Position numbers and translations under genes: made by a program. A DNA stretch of 64,000 bases, taken from contig JAJFKM010000019.1 in assembly GCA_021773215.1 (NCBI GenBank), positions 1-64,000 on the forward strand, read 5' to 3'. Numbering within the stretch: position 1 is the stretch's first letter; each line of letters begins with the position of its first letter. The stretch comes from Gammaproteobacteria bacterium. GTDB lineage: Bacteria > Pseudomonadota > Gammaproteobacteria > Eutrophobiales > Eutrophobiaceae. Under the pieces are notes generated by a model. It saw only the letters and a program-made list of their open reading frames with translations, did no database searches and was not told the origin of the DNA. This document shows, in pieces, positions 10,487-20,344 of the stretch.

Positions 10487-11917
10487 ATGAATGCTGACTT
10501 AATCATTGCACTACCTGAAATAACACTCCTTACTCTGGCGTGTCTGGTATTGTTAGTGGACGCATTTAGTAAAGATCCTCTACACCTGTTGACGTACTGG
10601 ACTACGCAAGCAAGTTTGTTGGTCGTGCTTGCAATGGTTTTATGTTATTTCCCTGAGAATCCACAGATTGCATTCAATGGTAGTTTTGTCAGTGACTCTA
10701 TGAGTGCAATCCTGAAGGCCTTCATGTGTGGCATCTCATTTGTTGTTTTTCTCTATTCACATGAATATTTGAAAGAGCACAAATTCCTGAAAGGTGAATA
10801 CTTCGTGCTTGGCTTGTTTGCCGTGCTTGGCATGATGATCATGGCCTCGGCCTACAGTCTATTATCTGTTTATCTGGGTCTGGAACTATTGTCGCTATCC
10901 CTCTATGCAATGGTAGCAATGCAACGTGATTCAAGCGCAGCATCAGAAGCGGCTATGAAATATTTTGTACTGGGTGCAATAGCATCGGGTATGTTGTTAT
11001 ACGGTATTTCAATGATCTATGGATTAACAGGCTCGTTAGATTTACTAACCATCGCTGAAAGAATCAATGTTGATAGTGCAAACCATATGTATCTGGTTTA
11101 CGGCATGATATTTTTGATTATCGGCATTGCATTCAAATTAGGTGCGGCACCATTTCATATGTGGGTGCCTGACGTGTATCAAGGCGCGCCAACCTCAGTC
11201 ACATTGTTTATTAGTACTGCACCAAAACTGGCTGCCTTTGCCATGGCGATGCGCATATTGGTTGATGGTTTAATGCCCTTAGTCAACGATTGGCAATCAA
11301 TCTTAGCGATACTAGCGGTACTATCGATGGCAACGGGTAATATAGTTGCTATCGCACAAACCAATATTAAACGTATGCTGGCCTATTCAACCATAGCCCA
11401 TGTTGGTTTCTTATTTCTTGGTTTGATCGCCGGAACAACTTCAGGTTTCTCAGGTTCGATGTTTTACATCATCAGCTATGCGTTAATGAGCATGGGTGCC
11501 TTTGGTATGGTTATCCTGCTCGGACGTAACGGTTTTGAAGCAGATATGCTTGATGATTTTAAAGGCCTGTCAGAAAGATCTCCCTGGTTTGCATTTGTCA
11601 TGCTCTGCATCATGTTTTCAATGGCAGGTGTCCCACCGTTCCTTGGTTTCTGGTCAAAATGGTTTGTGCTAAAAGAACTGGTGGCATCAGGTTTTGTAGA
11701 GTTAGCAGCTATCGCCGTTTTATTCTCGATAATCGGTGCTTATTATTATCTTCGTATTATTAAACTAATGTATTTTGATAAACCAAATTCAATGACAGCG
11801 ATTAAGTCATCAAAACAAATGCGCTTTGTTTTGAGTATTAATGGTGTATTGATTTTGGCATTAGGCCTGGCACCTAATGCTTTGATGAGTCTTTGTTTGG
11901 TAGCATTAGCTGGTTAG
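10487..11917 (+). CDS. nuoN: NADH-quinone oxidoreductase subunit N
   Basis: A 476-residue antiporter-like membrane subunit completing the complex I operon. Recognisable segments are SVYLGLELLSLSLYAMVAM near residue 127, FKLGAAPFHMWVPDVYQGAP near residue 215 and the C-terminal PPFLGFWSKW. I chose the ATG at 10487 (MNADLIIALPEI). The in-frame start at 10406 would read through the inserted repeat and add 27 unconvincing residues. Confidence 0.94.
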   Translation: MNADLIIALPEITLLTLACLVLLVDAFSKDPLHLLTYWTTQASLLVVLAMVLCYFPENPQIAFNGSFVSDSMSAILKAFMCGISFVVFLYSHEYLKEHKFLKGEYFVLGLFAVLGMMIMASAYSLLSVYLGLELLSLSLYAMVAMQRDSSAASEAAMKYFVLGAIASGMLLYGISMIYGLTGSLDLLTIAERINVDSANHMYLVYGMIFLIIGIAFKLGAAPFHMWVPDVYQGAPTSVTLFISTAPKLAAFAMAMRILVDGLMPLVNDWQSILAILAVLSMATGNIVAIAQTNIKRMLAYSTIAHVGFLFLGLIAGTTSGFSGSMFYIISYALMSMGAFGMVILLGRNGFEADMLDDFKGLSERSPWFAFVMLCIMFSMAGVPPFLGFWSKWFVLKELVASGFVELAAIAVLFSIIGAYYYLRIIKLMYFDKPNSMTAIKSSKQMRFVLSINGVLILALGLAPNALMSLCLVALAG

Positions 11918-11922
11918 CATTC

Positions 11923-11972
11923 GTCATGCCGGACTTAATTCGGCATTTAGTCATTCCCGTAAAAACGGGAAT
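11923..11972. terminator. Hairpins between convergent nuoN and haemoglobin operons
   Basis: Two adjacent hairpins lie in the convergent gap. The first is ATGCCG/CGGCAT around a short loop at about 11925-11945. The second is the REP-like palindrome ATTCCCGT-aaaa-ACGGGAAT at 11953-11972. Neither has a long T-run, so a bidirectional terminator role is inferred from position. The second belongs to the ATTCCCGC-type repeat family seen elsewhere in the window. Confidence 0.5.
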
Positions 11973-12083
11973 CTAGTAGACAATTAAACTCATTATTCTT
12001 TTTTAGCTTAGCTTTTCGTCTGCAGACGAGTTACTTTTCTTTGCGTAAAATAGGGGACAGACCACGGTTTTCTAGGGATGTTG

Positions 12084-12500
12084 TTACTGTTTACTTCGTG
12101 TTCGTATGACTTCGGCGGGTATGCTGAGTTGGGCTATTAGATAATCTTTAAAGTTAGCTTCGTAAGTCTGTTCATCGATACTTTCTTTCATGCAGGTTAA
12201 CCATTGATCACGTTCATCAGTACCAATTGCTAAGTGTTGGTGTACAGCAGGGATACTGATGGAGCCGTATTTTTCTTGATATCGTTTTGGGCCGCCCAGC
12301 CAGCCGCATAGAAATCTTGCAAGCTTGTCTATTGATACTTCGATGTCATCGGGGTGCATATTATATATTGTGCTAAACCTTGGATCGGTGCCCATACGCT
12401 CATAGAATTTGTCCACCAATTTCCGGATACCTGCTTCGCCTCCTGCTGACTGAAAAGAGGTGTCTCCTGTACCATAGCTTATATTGTGTTCTTGATTCAT
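12084..12500 (-). CDS. Truncated haemoglobin (group II-like)
   Basis: A 138-residue protein of the 2-on-2 globin family. The segment HQHLAIGTDERDQWLTCM near residue 82 holds the proximal histidine and the tryptophan typical of group II truncated haemoglobins, and the N-terminal GGEAGIRKLVDKFYERM matches the family start. Likely roles are oxygen or NO binding. It is the last gene of a minus-strand cluster, three bases after psd. Confidence 0.85.
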   Translation of the reverse strand: MNQEHNISYGTGDTSFQSAGGEAGIRKLVDKFYERMGTDPRFSTIYNMHPDDIEVSIDKLARFLCGWLGGPKRYQEKYGSISIPAVHQHLAIGTDERDQWLTCMKESIDEQTYEANFKDYLIAQLSIPAEVIRTRSKQ

Positions 12501-12503
12501 TAT

Positions 12504-13388
12504 TCAGTTATTCACTTTTCCTAATTCTTGTCCAACTTCAATAGCATCACTGGCCTTTAGATTAGCTAACCAACGTAGAGATTCTTTTTCAAATACAAGT
12601 ATTACTGTTGAACCCATGTTGAAGTGTCCGAATTCCTGTCCTTGTTCAAGGATTATAGGGTTGTCTTTGTATTCTCTAATAATTAATTGACGGGTATAAG
12701 GTGGGGTGATTTGTCCTAACCATACGGTCTCCATACTACCGACGAAGATAGCACCGACCATGATCTGTGCCATCAGGCCAAACTCCGTTTCAAAAATACT
12801 AATAAATCGTTCGTTACGAGCAAAGAGGTTGTCTACGTTTCTAACAGTCGCATTATTTACTGCAAATAAATCACCGGGAACATAGATTGATTTGATCAGT
12901 TTTCCTCTAACTGGCATGTGTATACGGTGGTAGTCTCTAGGTGATAGATATAAGGTCGTAAAAAAACCGTCACTTAGTTTAGCGATGGCGTCTGCATCGT
13001 TGGCCAAGAGTGTGTTGAGGGTATAGGTCTTCCCCTTAGCTTGAATAATATTATTCCCTTCCAGTTGGCCAATTTGACTGATGGCACCATCAACGGGACT
13101 TATAATATTCTTTTTGTCTAAATGCCAAGTCCTTGCTCCTTGCTTTAGATGGCGGGTAAAGAAATCATTAAATGAAACATAATCTTTTGCAGTTTCTCTT
13201 TCAGCCTGTTCGAGTTCAACATTGTATAGTTTGACTACTGATTTAATTAACAAGTTTTTCCAAGGCTTAAATTGAATCCTCGTTAGCCAATACATTAGTT
13301 TTGATAAACTATGTTGTGGAATAATGTATTGAGGCCAGACCTTAAGAAAATCCATGATTCCAGAACCCGTTGTTGGTGTTTCAAACAT
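12504..13388 (-). CDS. psd: Phosphatidylserine decarboxylase proenzyme
   Basis: A 294-residue pyruvoyl-dependent enzyme making phosphatidylethanolamine. The self-cleavage site appears as FNMGST near residue 259; cleavage before the serine would release the short alpha subunit of about 35 residues. The charge-relay region includes DYHRIHMP near residue 147 and SPVDG near residue 98. Its length fits the membrane-associated bacterial type. It lies two bases after the PCu(A)C gene and is probably co-transcribed. Confidence 0.95.
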   Translation of the reverse strand: MFETPTTGSGIMDFLKVWPQYIIPQHSLSKLMYWLTRIQFKPWKNLLIKSVVKLYNVELEQAERETAKDYVSFNDFFTRHLKQGARTWHLDKKNIISPVDGAISQIGQLEGNNIIQAKGKTYTLNTLLANDADAIAKLSDGFFTTLYLSPRDYHRIHMPVRGKLIKSIYVPGDLFAVNNATVRNVDNLFARNERFISIFETEFGLMAQIMVGAIFVGSMETVWLGQITPPYTRQLIIREYKDNPIILEQGQEFGHFNMGSTVILVFEKESLRWLANLKASDAIEVGQELGKVNN

Positions 13389-13390
13389 AA

Positions 13391-13864
13391 TTAATGATGG
13401 TGATGTGAGTGATCTTCACTACTTCGGCGCTCTACTTTTGCTTCTATGGTTTTATTGTGTCCATCAGAAAATGAAAAGTTGAGTGTTGCTGTATCACCTG
13501 AGCGTAACGGCTTAACTGGATCAAATAACATCAGATGCAAATCGCCGGGAGATAACATGATAGTACTTCTTGCTGGTATTTCTAATGAATCTTGTTTCTC
13601 CATCGAAACCATATCGCCATTTAACACGCTACGATGGATTTCAATCTTAGAAAAGTTTGGGCTAGAAACTGTTAGTAATGTTATTGGTCTATCTGACGCA
13701 TTGTGAATTTTTGCATATCCCGCAAGGACAGATACCGTTGGTGGTGCCTCACTAATCCATGCTTCTGAAATATCAACCTCAAAAATTTCTTTGGCAAATA
13801 CTGAGTTGAGGAAAAGTGATTGAAAAATAAATGTAGTCAGTAGAAATAAATTAACTTTGTTCAT
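13391..13864 (-). CDS. Periplasmic copper chaperone PCu(A)C
   Basis: A 157-residue exported protein with an N-terminal hydrophobic signal (LFLLTTFIFQSLFLNSVFA). Its H...M...HxM copper-binding pattern reads IHRSVLNGDM, then SPGDLHLM. A His-rich C-terminus (HSHHHH) may add metal binding. PCu(A)C proteins deliver Cu(I) towards the CuA site of cytochrome c oxidase. The start overlaps the end of the SCO gene by 14 bases, so the two copper chaperones are coupled. Confidence 0.88.
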   Translation of the reverse strand: MNKVNLFLLTTFIFQSLFLNSVFAKEIFEVDISEAWISEAPPTVSVLAGYAKIHNASDRPITLLTVSSPNFSKIEIHRSVLNGDMVSMEKQDSLEIPARSTIMLSPGDLHLMLFDPVKPLRSGDTATLNFSFSDGHNKTIEAKVERRSSEDHSHHHH

Positions 13865-14504
13865 TTATGAAATTTTTTATTTTAGTGAATTGTTGGATGA
13901 TTTTATTTTTCTCATGTGGTGGAGATAGTTTACCAACCATGCGACCAAGAGGGTCGATTAGAAATATTGAAGCTGAATGATCTACTAGATAGTCTTCCGT
14001 TTGATTCTCGTTATTTAGATAATAAGCCACGCCGATTTGGCCTGTGAGGCTATTTATCATTTCAATATTACCACCGAGGCCTATGAAGTCGGGATTGAAA
14101 TAATTGACATACTGGGATAGTTTTTCTGTTGTATCGCGTTCCGGGTCGACTGAGGCAAAGATAACCTGTAGATCCTTGTTATCGCCGACAAGCTCTTTAT
14201 AGGAATCGGCCATGACTGACATTGTTACTGGACAGACGTCTGGGCAATGACTGTATCCAAAGAAGATAAAAGACCATTTACCCTTCATTTGCTTTATACC
14301 AAAATCATTCCCATCTTGATCAAGAACAGAAAATTCATTTATTTGCTTTGGGTTTGGCCAAAATAAGCCTTCTATAGTAGAACCCCCTTGTTGAGACTGT
14401 TGAGCTTGTTTTAGTGAGATATAAAACCCAGCGCTGGTCGCTAATACGGCGAGAATGGCCATTGCCGGCATTAGGAATTTGCTACTGCTGAGTTCTTTTA
14501 ACAT
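13851..14504 (-). CDS. SCO1/SenC family copper/thiol chaperone
   Basis: A 217-residue thioredoxin-fold protein anchored by an N-terminal transmembrane segment (residues about 10-30). The copper-binding CPDVC motif (GYSHCPDVCPVTM) is near residue 91 and the distal histidine is in VDHSASIFLIDP near residue 176. SCO proteins help assemble the CuA centre of cytochrome oxidase, and the overlapping PCu(A)C gene supports this. First gene of the minus-strand cluster. Confidence 0.93.
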   Translation of the reverse strand: MLKELSSSKFLMPAMAILAVLATSAGFYISLKQAQQSQQGGSTIEGLFWPNPKQINEFSVLDQDGNDFGIKQMKGKWSFIFFGYSHCPDVCPVTMSVMADSYKELVGDNKDLQVIFASVDPERDTTEKLSQYVNYFNPDFIGLGGNIEMINSLTGQIGVAYYLNNENQTEDYLVDHSASIFLIDPLGRMVGKLSPPHEKNKIIQQFTKIKNFINEQS

Positions 14505-14852
14505 TGGGGCATTATACCTGAAGTGAACAAATGGTTGATGTTCTTAAAAAGTCCGACTTTATGTGTGAATACAATTAACATTTAAAGAAAATGATAAAAA
14601 AGACGTTATATTTACTATGAACTTGTAATGTTTATGCTAAATGATGCCAATCTATTAACGCATGGCTTATTTAACGTTTCAAATTTGACCGAGTAAGGGG
14701 TCTAATCCGTTCAATTATGATATTTGCGATTATGCAGTAAAATCAATGATATATTGAACTATATTGTTTAATAAATAGTGGTAAATGTGGCAGTATTAGT
14801 ATTCTAAAATCCCCCAATAATTTATGGGCATCTATACTTAAGAGGTAAGGCA
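14505..14852. other. Divergent intergenic region between SCO gene and nhaD
   Basis: This 348-base A/T-rich region must hold promoters for both the SCO operon and nhaD. I see a ribosome-binding site (AGAGGTAAGG) just before the nhaD ATG but no riboswitch structure I can defend. No gene of convincing length is present. Confidence 0.5.
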
Positions 14853-16331
14853 ATGAGACTTAACGGACACATAATATCAATTTCTATTTTATCGATATTT
14901 TTATCATTTCCTACTAGTGTATTGGCAGCAGGTGATGCGCATTTACAGGATTTTACTGCTCATTGGGCTGGTATAGTTTGCCTGGTTGTTTTTGTCTTCG
15001 CTTATAGTCTGGTTGTTTTTGAAGACCAACTTCATCTACGTAAGTCAAAGCCGGTAATGGTCGCTGCCGGTATAATCTGGATGTTTGTTGCCATTGTTTA
15101 TTCACAAACCGGTGATAAACATACGGCAGAAATCATGATCCGGCATAACCTGCTTGAGTTTGGTGAACTATTCCTATTTTTACTCGCTGCTATGACCTAT
15201 ATCAATACCATGGCCGAGCGTAATGTGTTTGATGCGTTACGGGCCTGGCTAGTATCACGAGGCTTTTCCTTACGCAATATCTTTTGGATAACCGGTGTTC
15301 TGTCATTCTTGATTTCTCCAATAGCAGATAATCTGACTACGGCATTATTAATGTCGACTGTGGTGATGGCAGTCGGGGGCACGAACACTAAATTTATTGC
15401 AATTGCCTGTATCAATATCGTGGTGGCTGCTAATGCGGGTGGTGCCTTTAGCCCGTTTGGCGATATCACCACCTTAATGGTCTGGCAAAAAGGCGTTATA
15501 CCTTTCGCAACTTTCTTTGCCTTAGTAGTGCCTTCCTTGGTTAACTGGCTAATACCTGCCGTGATCATGTCAATGTTTGTTGCTAAAGAAAAACCAGACG
15601 CGATAGAAGAAAAAGTTGAGTTGAAAGATGGTGCTTTTATTGTTGTTGGTATGTTTATCATGACCATAACAATGGCAGTATGTGCACATAATTTTCTGCA
15701 TTTACCACCAGTCATTGGCATGATGACTGGCTTGGGTTTCCTGAAAATATTTGGCTATTATCTGAAGATGAAGAATATACGAGCTCTGAAGCGGCAAAAA
15801 GAAGAATACGAATACACTCCCGGGGCCGGTCCTTTAGGTGCAGAATCGGTTAGTGCCAGTGATCATACTGAAGAAGAAACAATTGATATTTTTGATATAT
15901 TAGCAAAAGCCGAATGGGATACATTGATGTTTTTCTATGGTGTGATTTTATGTGTCGGTGGCTTGGGCACCATGGGTTATCTTGCCGCACTATCAGAGTT
16001 CATGTATATCGACTTGGGTCCTACAACGGCTAACGTTCTAGTCGGTATCGTATCAGCCATCATTGATAATATTCCGGTAATGTTTGCAGTATTAACTATG
16101 ATGCCGCAGATGGACGAAGCGCAATGGTTGTTGGTGACATTAACCGCTGGTGTGGGTGGTTCACTACTCTCTGTTGGTTCTGCTGCAGGTGTTGCGGTAA
16201 TGGGACAGGCTAGAGGCATCTACACCTTCTTTGCTCATCTTAAATGGACATGGGCAATTGCTTTAGGTTACGCCGCTAGCATTTGGGTTCACTTCTTGGT
16301 AAATAGCCGTTTTATAGGAGTGCCAGTTTAA
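14853..16331 (+). CDS. nhaD: Na+/H+ antiporter, NhaD type
   Basis: A 492-residue membrane protein of the ion transporter superfamily with about a dozen hydrophobic segments. The N-terminus resembles a signal peptide (cleavage plausible after VLAA). Family-like stretches include SPIADNLTTALLMSTVVMAVGG near residue 155 and NAGGAFSPFGDITTLMVWQKG near residue 196. NhaD exports sodium (and lithium) in exchange for protons and is common in marine and alkaliphilic gammaproteobacteria. Monocistronic with a clear terminator. Confidence 0.92.
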   Translation: MRLNGHIISISILSIFLSFPTSVLAAGDAHLQDFTAHWAGIVCLVVFVFAYSLVVFEDQLHLRKSKPVMVAAGIIWMFVAIVYSQTGDKHTAEIMIRHNLLEFGELFLFLLAAMTYINTMAERNVFDALRAWLVSRGFSLRNIFWITGVLSFLISPIADNLTTALLMSTVVMAVGGTNTKFIAIACINIVVAANAGGAFSPFGDITTLMVWQKGVIPFATFFALVVPSLVNWLIPAVIMSMFVAKEKPDAIEEKVELKDGAFIVVGMFIMTITMAVCAHNFLHLPPVIGMMTGLGFLKIFGYYLKMKNIRALKRQKEEYEYTPGAGPLGAESVSASDHTEEETIDIFDILAKAEWDTLMFFYGVILCVGGLGTMGYLAALSEFMYIDLGPTTANVLVGIVSAIIDNIPVMFAVLTMMPQMDEAQWLLVTLTAGVGGSLLSVGSAAGVAVMGQARGIYTFFAHLKWTWAIALGYAASIWVHFLVNSRFIGVPV

Positions 16332-16356
16332 TATTTAATAACATTTACAATGATAT

Positions 16357-16392
16357 AAAAAGTCGAATGTCTTTTGGCATTCGACTTTTTTT
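16357..16392 (+). terminator. Rho-independent terminator of nhaD
   Basis: A perfect 13-bp stem (AAAAAGTCGAATG / CATTCGACTTTTT) with an 8-base loop is followed directly by further T residues, 25 bases after the nhaD stop. Confidence 0.95.
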
Positions 16393-16667
16393 ATGTCTGA
16401 GTGTTAAGAAAAGTTAGAGTAGTCTCATATTTAAGTACTAATTAGTCTAAATGGATTACTTATTAGAGAGTATGTAACAGCTACAATAAAATCCTCGATT
16501 GAGGTAATAGATAAAAGTTGAGTTCATGTTTATATTGTGACTCATCATCGATGTTGCTTTTACTTAAAGCCTTACCTCGGAATGCTAGAATCTGATATTT
16601 ACAGTCATGGAAGAGTGTGCGCTAAGGACGGCGCAACCAATAATAAAAGAGATACTGCAATCTTATT
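16393..16667. other. Convergent spacer between nhaD and hpnA
   Basis: Together with the nhaD terminator this makes a 336-base gene-free gap. I see no open reading frame of note. A small CCTC/GAGG hairpin lies near 16493. Nothing else was recognised. Confidence 0.4.
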
Positions 16668-17654
16668 CTATTTGTAGTTCTCGGCATTAAACCATTTTAT
16701 AGCATCATCAAGACCTTCGATGCCGGGTCTTGATTGATAGCCTAATTTTTCTTTTGCCTTATCACTGGAAAAAAACATGACTTTTTTAGACATTTTAACA
16801 CTCTCAACAGTGGCTCTGGGTTCTTTATGAGTAATGCTGGCAATACGTTCCATTATCCAGGCAATGGGCAAAACTAAATTATGAGGTAATTTGATAGAAG
16901 GTGGGGTCATTCCTTGATTAATGCAAATATATTCTAATATCTGTGCCAATGACATATTGTCGCCACCAAGAATATAACGTTCGCCGATATTGCCTTTTTC
17001 GAATGCAAGTAAATGTCCATTTGCAACATCATCAACATGCACGATATTTAATCCCGTTTCTACATAAGCAGGCATGCGCTTACGGATTGTGTCGAGAACG
17101 ATTCTCCCAGTAGGTGTAGGTTTAATATCGCGTGGTCCGACAGGCGTCGAAGGATTGACAATAACAACTGGGCTGGCAATTTCTTTAACTAACTTATGGA
17201 CTTCTTGTTCAGCCAGATATTTTGAACGCTTATAATGACCAATCATATCTTCAAGTGTTACTGGCGTAGTCTCATCAGAAGGTTTGCCATCTTTATTTAT
17301 GCCAAGTGTTGCGACACTACTGGTATAGACAATTTTATCAACACCGGCTTTAGTAGCAGCGGTAATTAAAGCTCGAGTCCCGTCTACATTTGTTGCATAC
17401 ATAGGTGCTGGATCAGGTAACCATAAGCGGTAGTCTGCAGCAATATGAAACAAGGTATTACAGCCAGTGACAGCACGTTCTAGAGAATGGGAGTCTCTTA
17501 GATCGCCTTCAATAACTTCGAGGTCAAGGCCATCAAAGTTACGTCTATCTGAGCCAGGTCGGACCAAGGCACATACATCATGGCCCTTATTGATCAGTAG
17601 CCGTAATACTGCAGATCCAACAAAACCATTCGCGCCAGTTATTAATGTTTTCAT
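16668..17654 (-). CDS. hpnA: Hopanoid-associated sugar epimerase/dehydratase HpnA
   Basis: A 328-residue extended short-chain dehydrogenase. The Rossmann motif TGANGFVGSAV is at the N-terminus, and the catalytic serine region TSSVATLG near residue 113 precedes the YKRSK (YxxxK) motif near residue 145. It closely resembles the NAD-dependent epimerases found in hopanoid operons. The substrate is unproven; a role in the polar head group or side chain is assumed from context. It lies 22 bases after hpnN and is the last gene of the operon. Confidence 0.88.
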   Translation of the reverse strand: MKTLITGANGFVGSAVLRLLINKGHDVCALVRPGSDRRNFDGLDLEVIEGDLRDSHSLERAVTGCNTLFHIAADYRLWLPDPAPMYATNVDGTRALITAATKAGVDKIVYTSSVATLGINKDGKPSDETTPVTLEDMIGHYKRSKYLAEQEVHKLVKEIASPVVIVNPSTPVGPRDIKPTPTGRIVLDTIRKRMPAYVETGLNIVHVDDVANGHLLAFEKGNIGERYILGGDNMSLAQILEYICINQGMTPPSIKLPHNLVLPIAWIMERIASITHKEPRATVESVKMSKKVMFFSSDKAKEKLGYQSRPGIEGLDDAIKWFNAENYK

Positions 17655-17676
17655 CTAGAAAATTGGTCTATTTTAA

Positions 17677-20295
17677 TCACGATTTTAATCTGCCAGAAAA
17701 TGATTCTTGCCAGATTAAAAATGCAGGAAGTACTATCATCGTAGATATCATCATTGAGGCAAGCCCTAAAGACAATAGTAAGCCCATGCTTGCAGTACCT
17801 TGATGCGACGAAAAGGCCAGGTTTCCAACACTACAGATTGTTGTCAATGAACTGACAATAACGCCACGAGAAGAACTGGTCATGAAAATATTTCTCTGAT
17901 GATCCTGTCGAAAACGGTCGGCAATATGAATACCACTATCTACACCAATGCCGAGTAATAATGGCAGGCCAATGATATTCGCAAAATTGAGTGGGATGTT
18001 AAATAGCAGCATAAAACCAAAAGTAAAAGCACCACCAATGAAAACAGATAATAATATAATTAATGCATCTGTTTTTATTTTCATCAATAGAATCAATAAT
18101 ACTGCAATTGCAATAAATGCATAAGTAAATGCAGATTTAAACGCAGTTATAACAGCATCGCCCGCTTCAATACTAATAATAGGTGAGCCGATGACATTGA
18201 TGTCATATGCTTGTAGTTCTTTTACAAACCTTTTCATAGCAGCATTATCATTAAGGTTCTCAACAGGTAATATTTGCAATTTGTATTGATTGTCACTGAC
18301 CCAGCGATCATGAATCTCAGTAGGGATATTTTTTGATTCAACTTCCTTTGCATTGAGAGCATCAGACAAAGAACGCATCCGTCCAGGAAAGCTGTTCAAT
18401 AATTGTTGCTCCAGCCTGTTAATTTTTTCATCATGTGTCGAAGTCTTTAAATTTAATAATAAATTATGTAGATTAGTTTTTAGTGATCTCAGTTCTTCAT
18501 CCATCTTCTCTATTGATATAGCATCAAGTGTACTGATTAAATTATTGATGGTGTTAAGACGTTCTTCATTGTTTAGTTCTGACATTTTAACGGATGGTGT
18601 TAGTACGCCTAATAATAAACTCATATCATCAATAATAAATAACTTTTCCTCTTGTTCCGCAGGAATAAAATCACCTAGAGAAACAACCTCATCAACTAAT
18701 AATAGTGATTCAATAGTTGTTTTAGCAGATTGAATATCACCCGATCTATTTTTAAGTAAAACTCCACTCCATGGTGATGTTTTACTGTCTTTTAATAAAT
18801 CACGATAGGTCTGTACAGATTCATTCTCCGGATCTTGAAGGTTTAATGTGTTTGTATCGAAGCTTATTTTATTATATTGAAAGCTAAGGCCAAGAATAAT
18901 TATTAGTGTGAGTAGTAGTATTATTTTTGTATGTTTATATGGGATGTTAATTAATATTTCTAATACAGGATTGATTTTCTTGTTCTGGATGTCTAACTTT
19001 GGTTTTGAATGTACAAAGGTTAATAGTGCAGGTAATAATGTAAATGTGAATATTAAACTGATAAACATACCGCTACCGGCAATCCAGCCTAGCTCGGCCA
19101 CACCCAGGTAATCAGTCGGTATAAAAGAATAAAAGCCAATCGCCGTTGTGATCGCACAGAGGATTAATGACTTGGAAATATGGGTTATTGCCATTTGCAA
19201 AGCATGACTGCTGTCTGATATAGCAATTTTCTCTTCCCGAAAACGCAATAATAGGTGAATTGCAAAATCAATTCCCAGTCCGATATACAGAACTGCGAAT
19301 GCGACGGATATAAGATTTAACTCACCAATTGTTGCAGTTGCAAAAGCAGTAGTAGCGATTAAGCCAAATAGTAATGTAATCAAACATGCAGAGACTAGCG
19401 ATAGTGAACCCAGACCTATTGATAGAATAATTGCAACCAGAACCAAGGAGATTAAAATAGCTTGAATATTCGCTTCAGAGACACTCTTTAATTCTTCATA
19501 AGAAAGGACAGTCCCTCCCGTCAAGCGGACTTTAATAGAAGTATTGTTCACTAATTTTACTGACTCTATAGTTGTTCGAACATGTTCTATTATGTCTTCG
19601 TCAGGTAATAATGAAGTACTGTTATCTTTAGTTTGCAACACAATGAATTCACGGTAGACATCTTCAATCTCATCGTCAGGGTTCATTAGGCGTTGCCAGG
19701 ATACTTGATGGTTTTCATCTGCAAGAGCATGATTAATTTCAAGTAACAAAGGTTTAATGTCTATCTCTTCGCCATCTTGCTTTGCCTGAATGGCATCACC
19801 CAACATATTAAACAAACCACGTAGATTCTGGTCATTTATTAGAGTTCCCAGAAAAGGTTGGATGGATGCTAATCGATCAGATAGGTCCTGTAGTTCATCA
19901 AGATCGAGAAACAAAAAAGCAGATTGACGAAAGTAGGGTAGCAACGAAGGATAATAAATATCGTTAAAGAATGCCGAGTTATTTTCAAACTTGGAATACA
20001 ATAGTTCTGCTGAATCACTTGCCTGATCAGGTGTCTTTGCTTCTACAACTACAAGTATATTATCGTTAAATTGTGGAAATAATCTTTCGTACTCAATATC
20101 AAGTTTTCGCCAATGCAGATCCTTTGACAACATATCAGTGGTACTGGTACTCATCTCAAGATTATCTTTGATATAAAATACGGCAGCGATAGTGAGCGCA
20201 ACAATGCCAATGATTATCGGAATTCGAAATCTCTTAATGAATTGCAACCAGCAAAGTATCATCCGTTCGAAAGCCGATGTATGGGTTTGATTCAT
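17677..20295 (-). CDS. hpnN: Hopanoid-associated RND transporter HpnN
   Basis: An 872-residue MMPL/RND-superfamily permease. It has an N-terminal transmembrane segment (residues about 23-45), a large periplasmic domain, a five-to-six-helix bundle including GIDFAIHLLLRFREEK near residue 345, then a second half repeating this plan (GVDSGIHIADRFRQDHQRN near residue 790). HpnN proteins move hopanoids to the outer membrane. Size and operon position between hpnA and the cyclase region fit the family. Confidence 0.88.
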   Translation of the reverse strand: MNQTHTSAFERMILCWLQFIKRFRIPIIIGIVALTIAAVFYIKDNLEMSTSTTDMLSKDLHWRKLDIEYERLFPQFNDNILVVVEAKTPDQASDSAELLYSKFENNSAFFNDIYYPSLLPYFRQSAFLFLDLDELQDLSDRLASIQPFLGTLINDQNLRGLFNMLGDAIQAKQDGEEIDIKPLLLEINHALADENHQVSWQRLMNPDDEIEDVYREFIVLQTKDNSTSLLPDEDIIEHVRTTIESVKLVNNTSIKVRLTGGTVLSYEELKSVSEANIQAILISLVLVAIILSIGLGSLSLVSACLITLLFGLIATTAFATATIGELNLISVAFAVLYIGLGIDFAIHLLLRFREEKIAISDSSHALQMAITHISKSLILCAITTAIGFYSFIPTDYLGVAELGWIAGSGMFISLIFTFTLLPALLTFVHSKPKLDIQNKKINPVLEILINIPYKHTKIILLLTLIIILGLSFQYNKISFDTNTLNLQDPENESVQTYRDLLKDSKTSPWSGVLLKNRSGDIQSAKTTIESLLLVDEVVSLGDFIPAEQEEKLFIIDDMSLLLGVLTPSVKMSELNNEERLNTINNLISTLDAISIEKMDEELRSLKTNLHNLLLNLKTSTHDEKINRLEQQLLNSFPGRMRSLSDALNAKEVESKNIPTEIHDRWVSDNQYKLQILPVENLNDNAAMKRFVKELQAYDINVIGSPIISIEAGDAVITAFKSAFTYAFIAIAVLLILLMKIKTDALIILLSVFIGGAFTFGFMLLFNIPLNFANIIGLPLLLGIGVDSGIHIADRFRQDHQRNIFMTSSSRGVIVSSLTTICSVGNLAFSSHQGTASMGLLLSLGLASMMISTMIVLPAFLIWQESFSGRLKS

Positions 20296-20344
20296 TATTT
20301 GTTATCCAGTTGTGACAAGCTAAACTGAGCTTGTTTGATAATCA

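Noticed and set aside
14505-14852. Ion-sensing riboswitch upstream of nhaD
   Set aside because: The region is long enough, but I could not identify a conserved fold or terminator/anti-terminator pair.
15197-15721. 174-codon minus-strand open frame inside nhaD
   Set aside because: Antisense to a clear membrane protein gene; composition follows the complement of nhaD codons.
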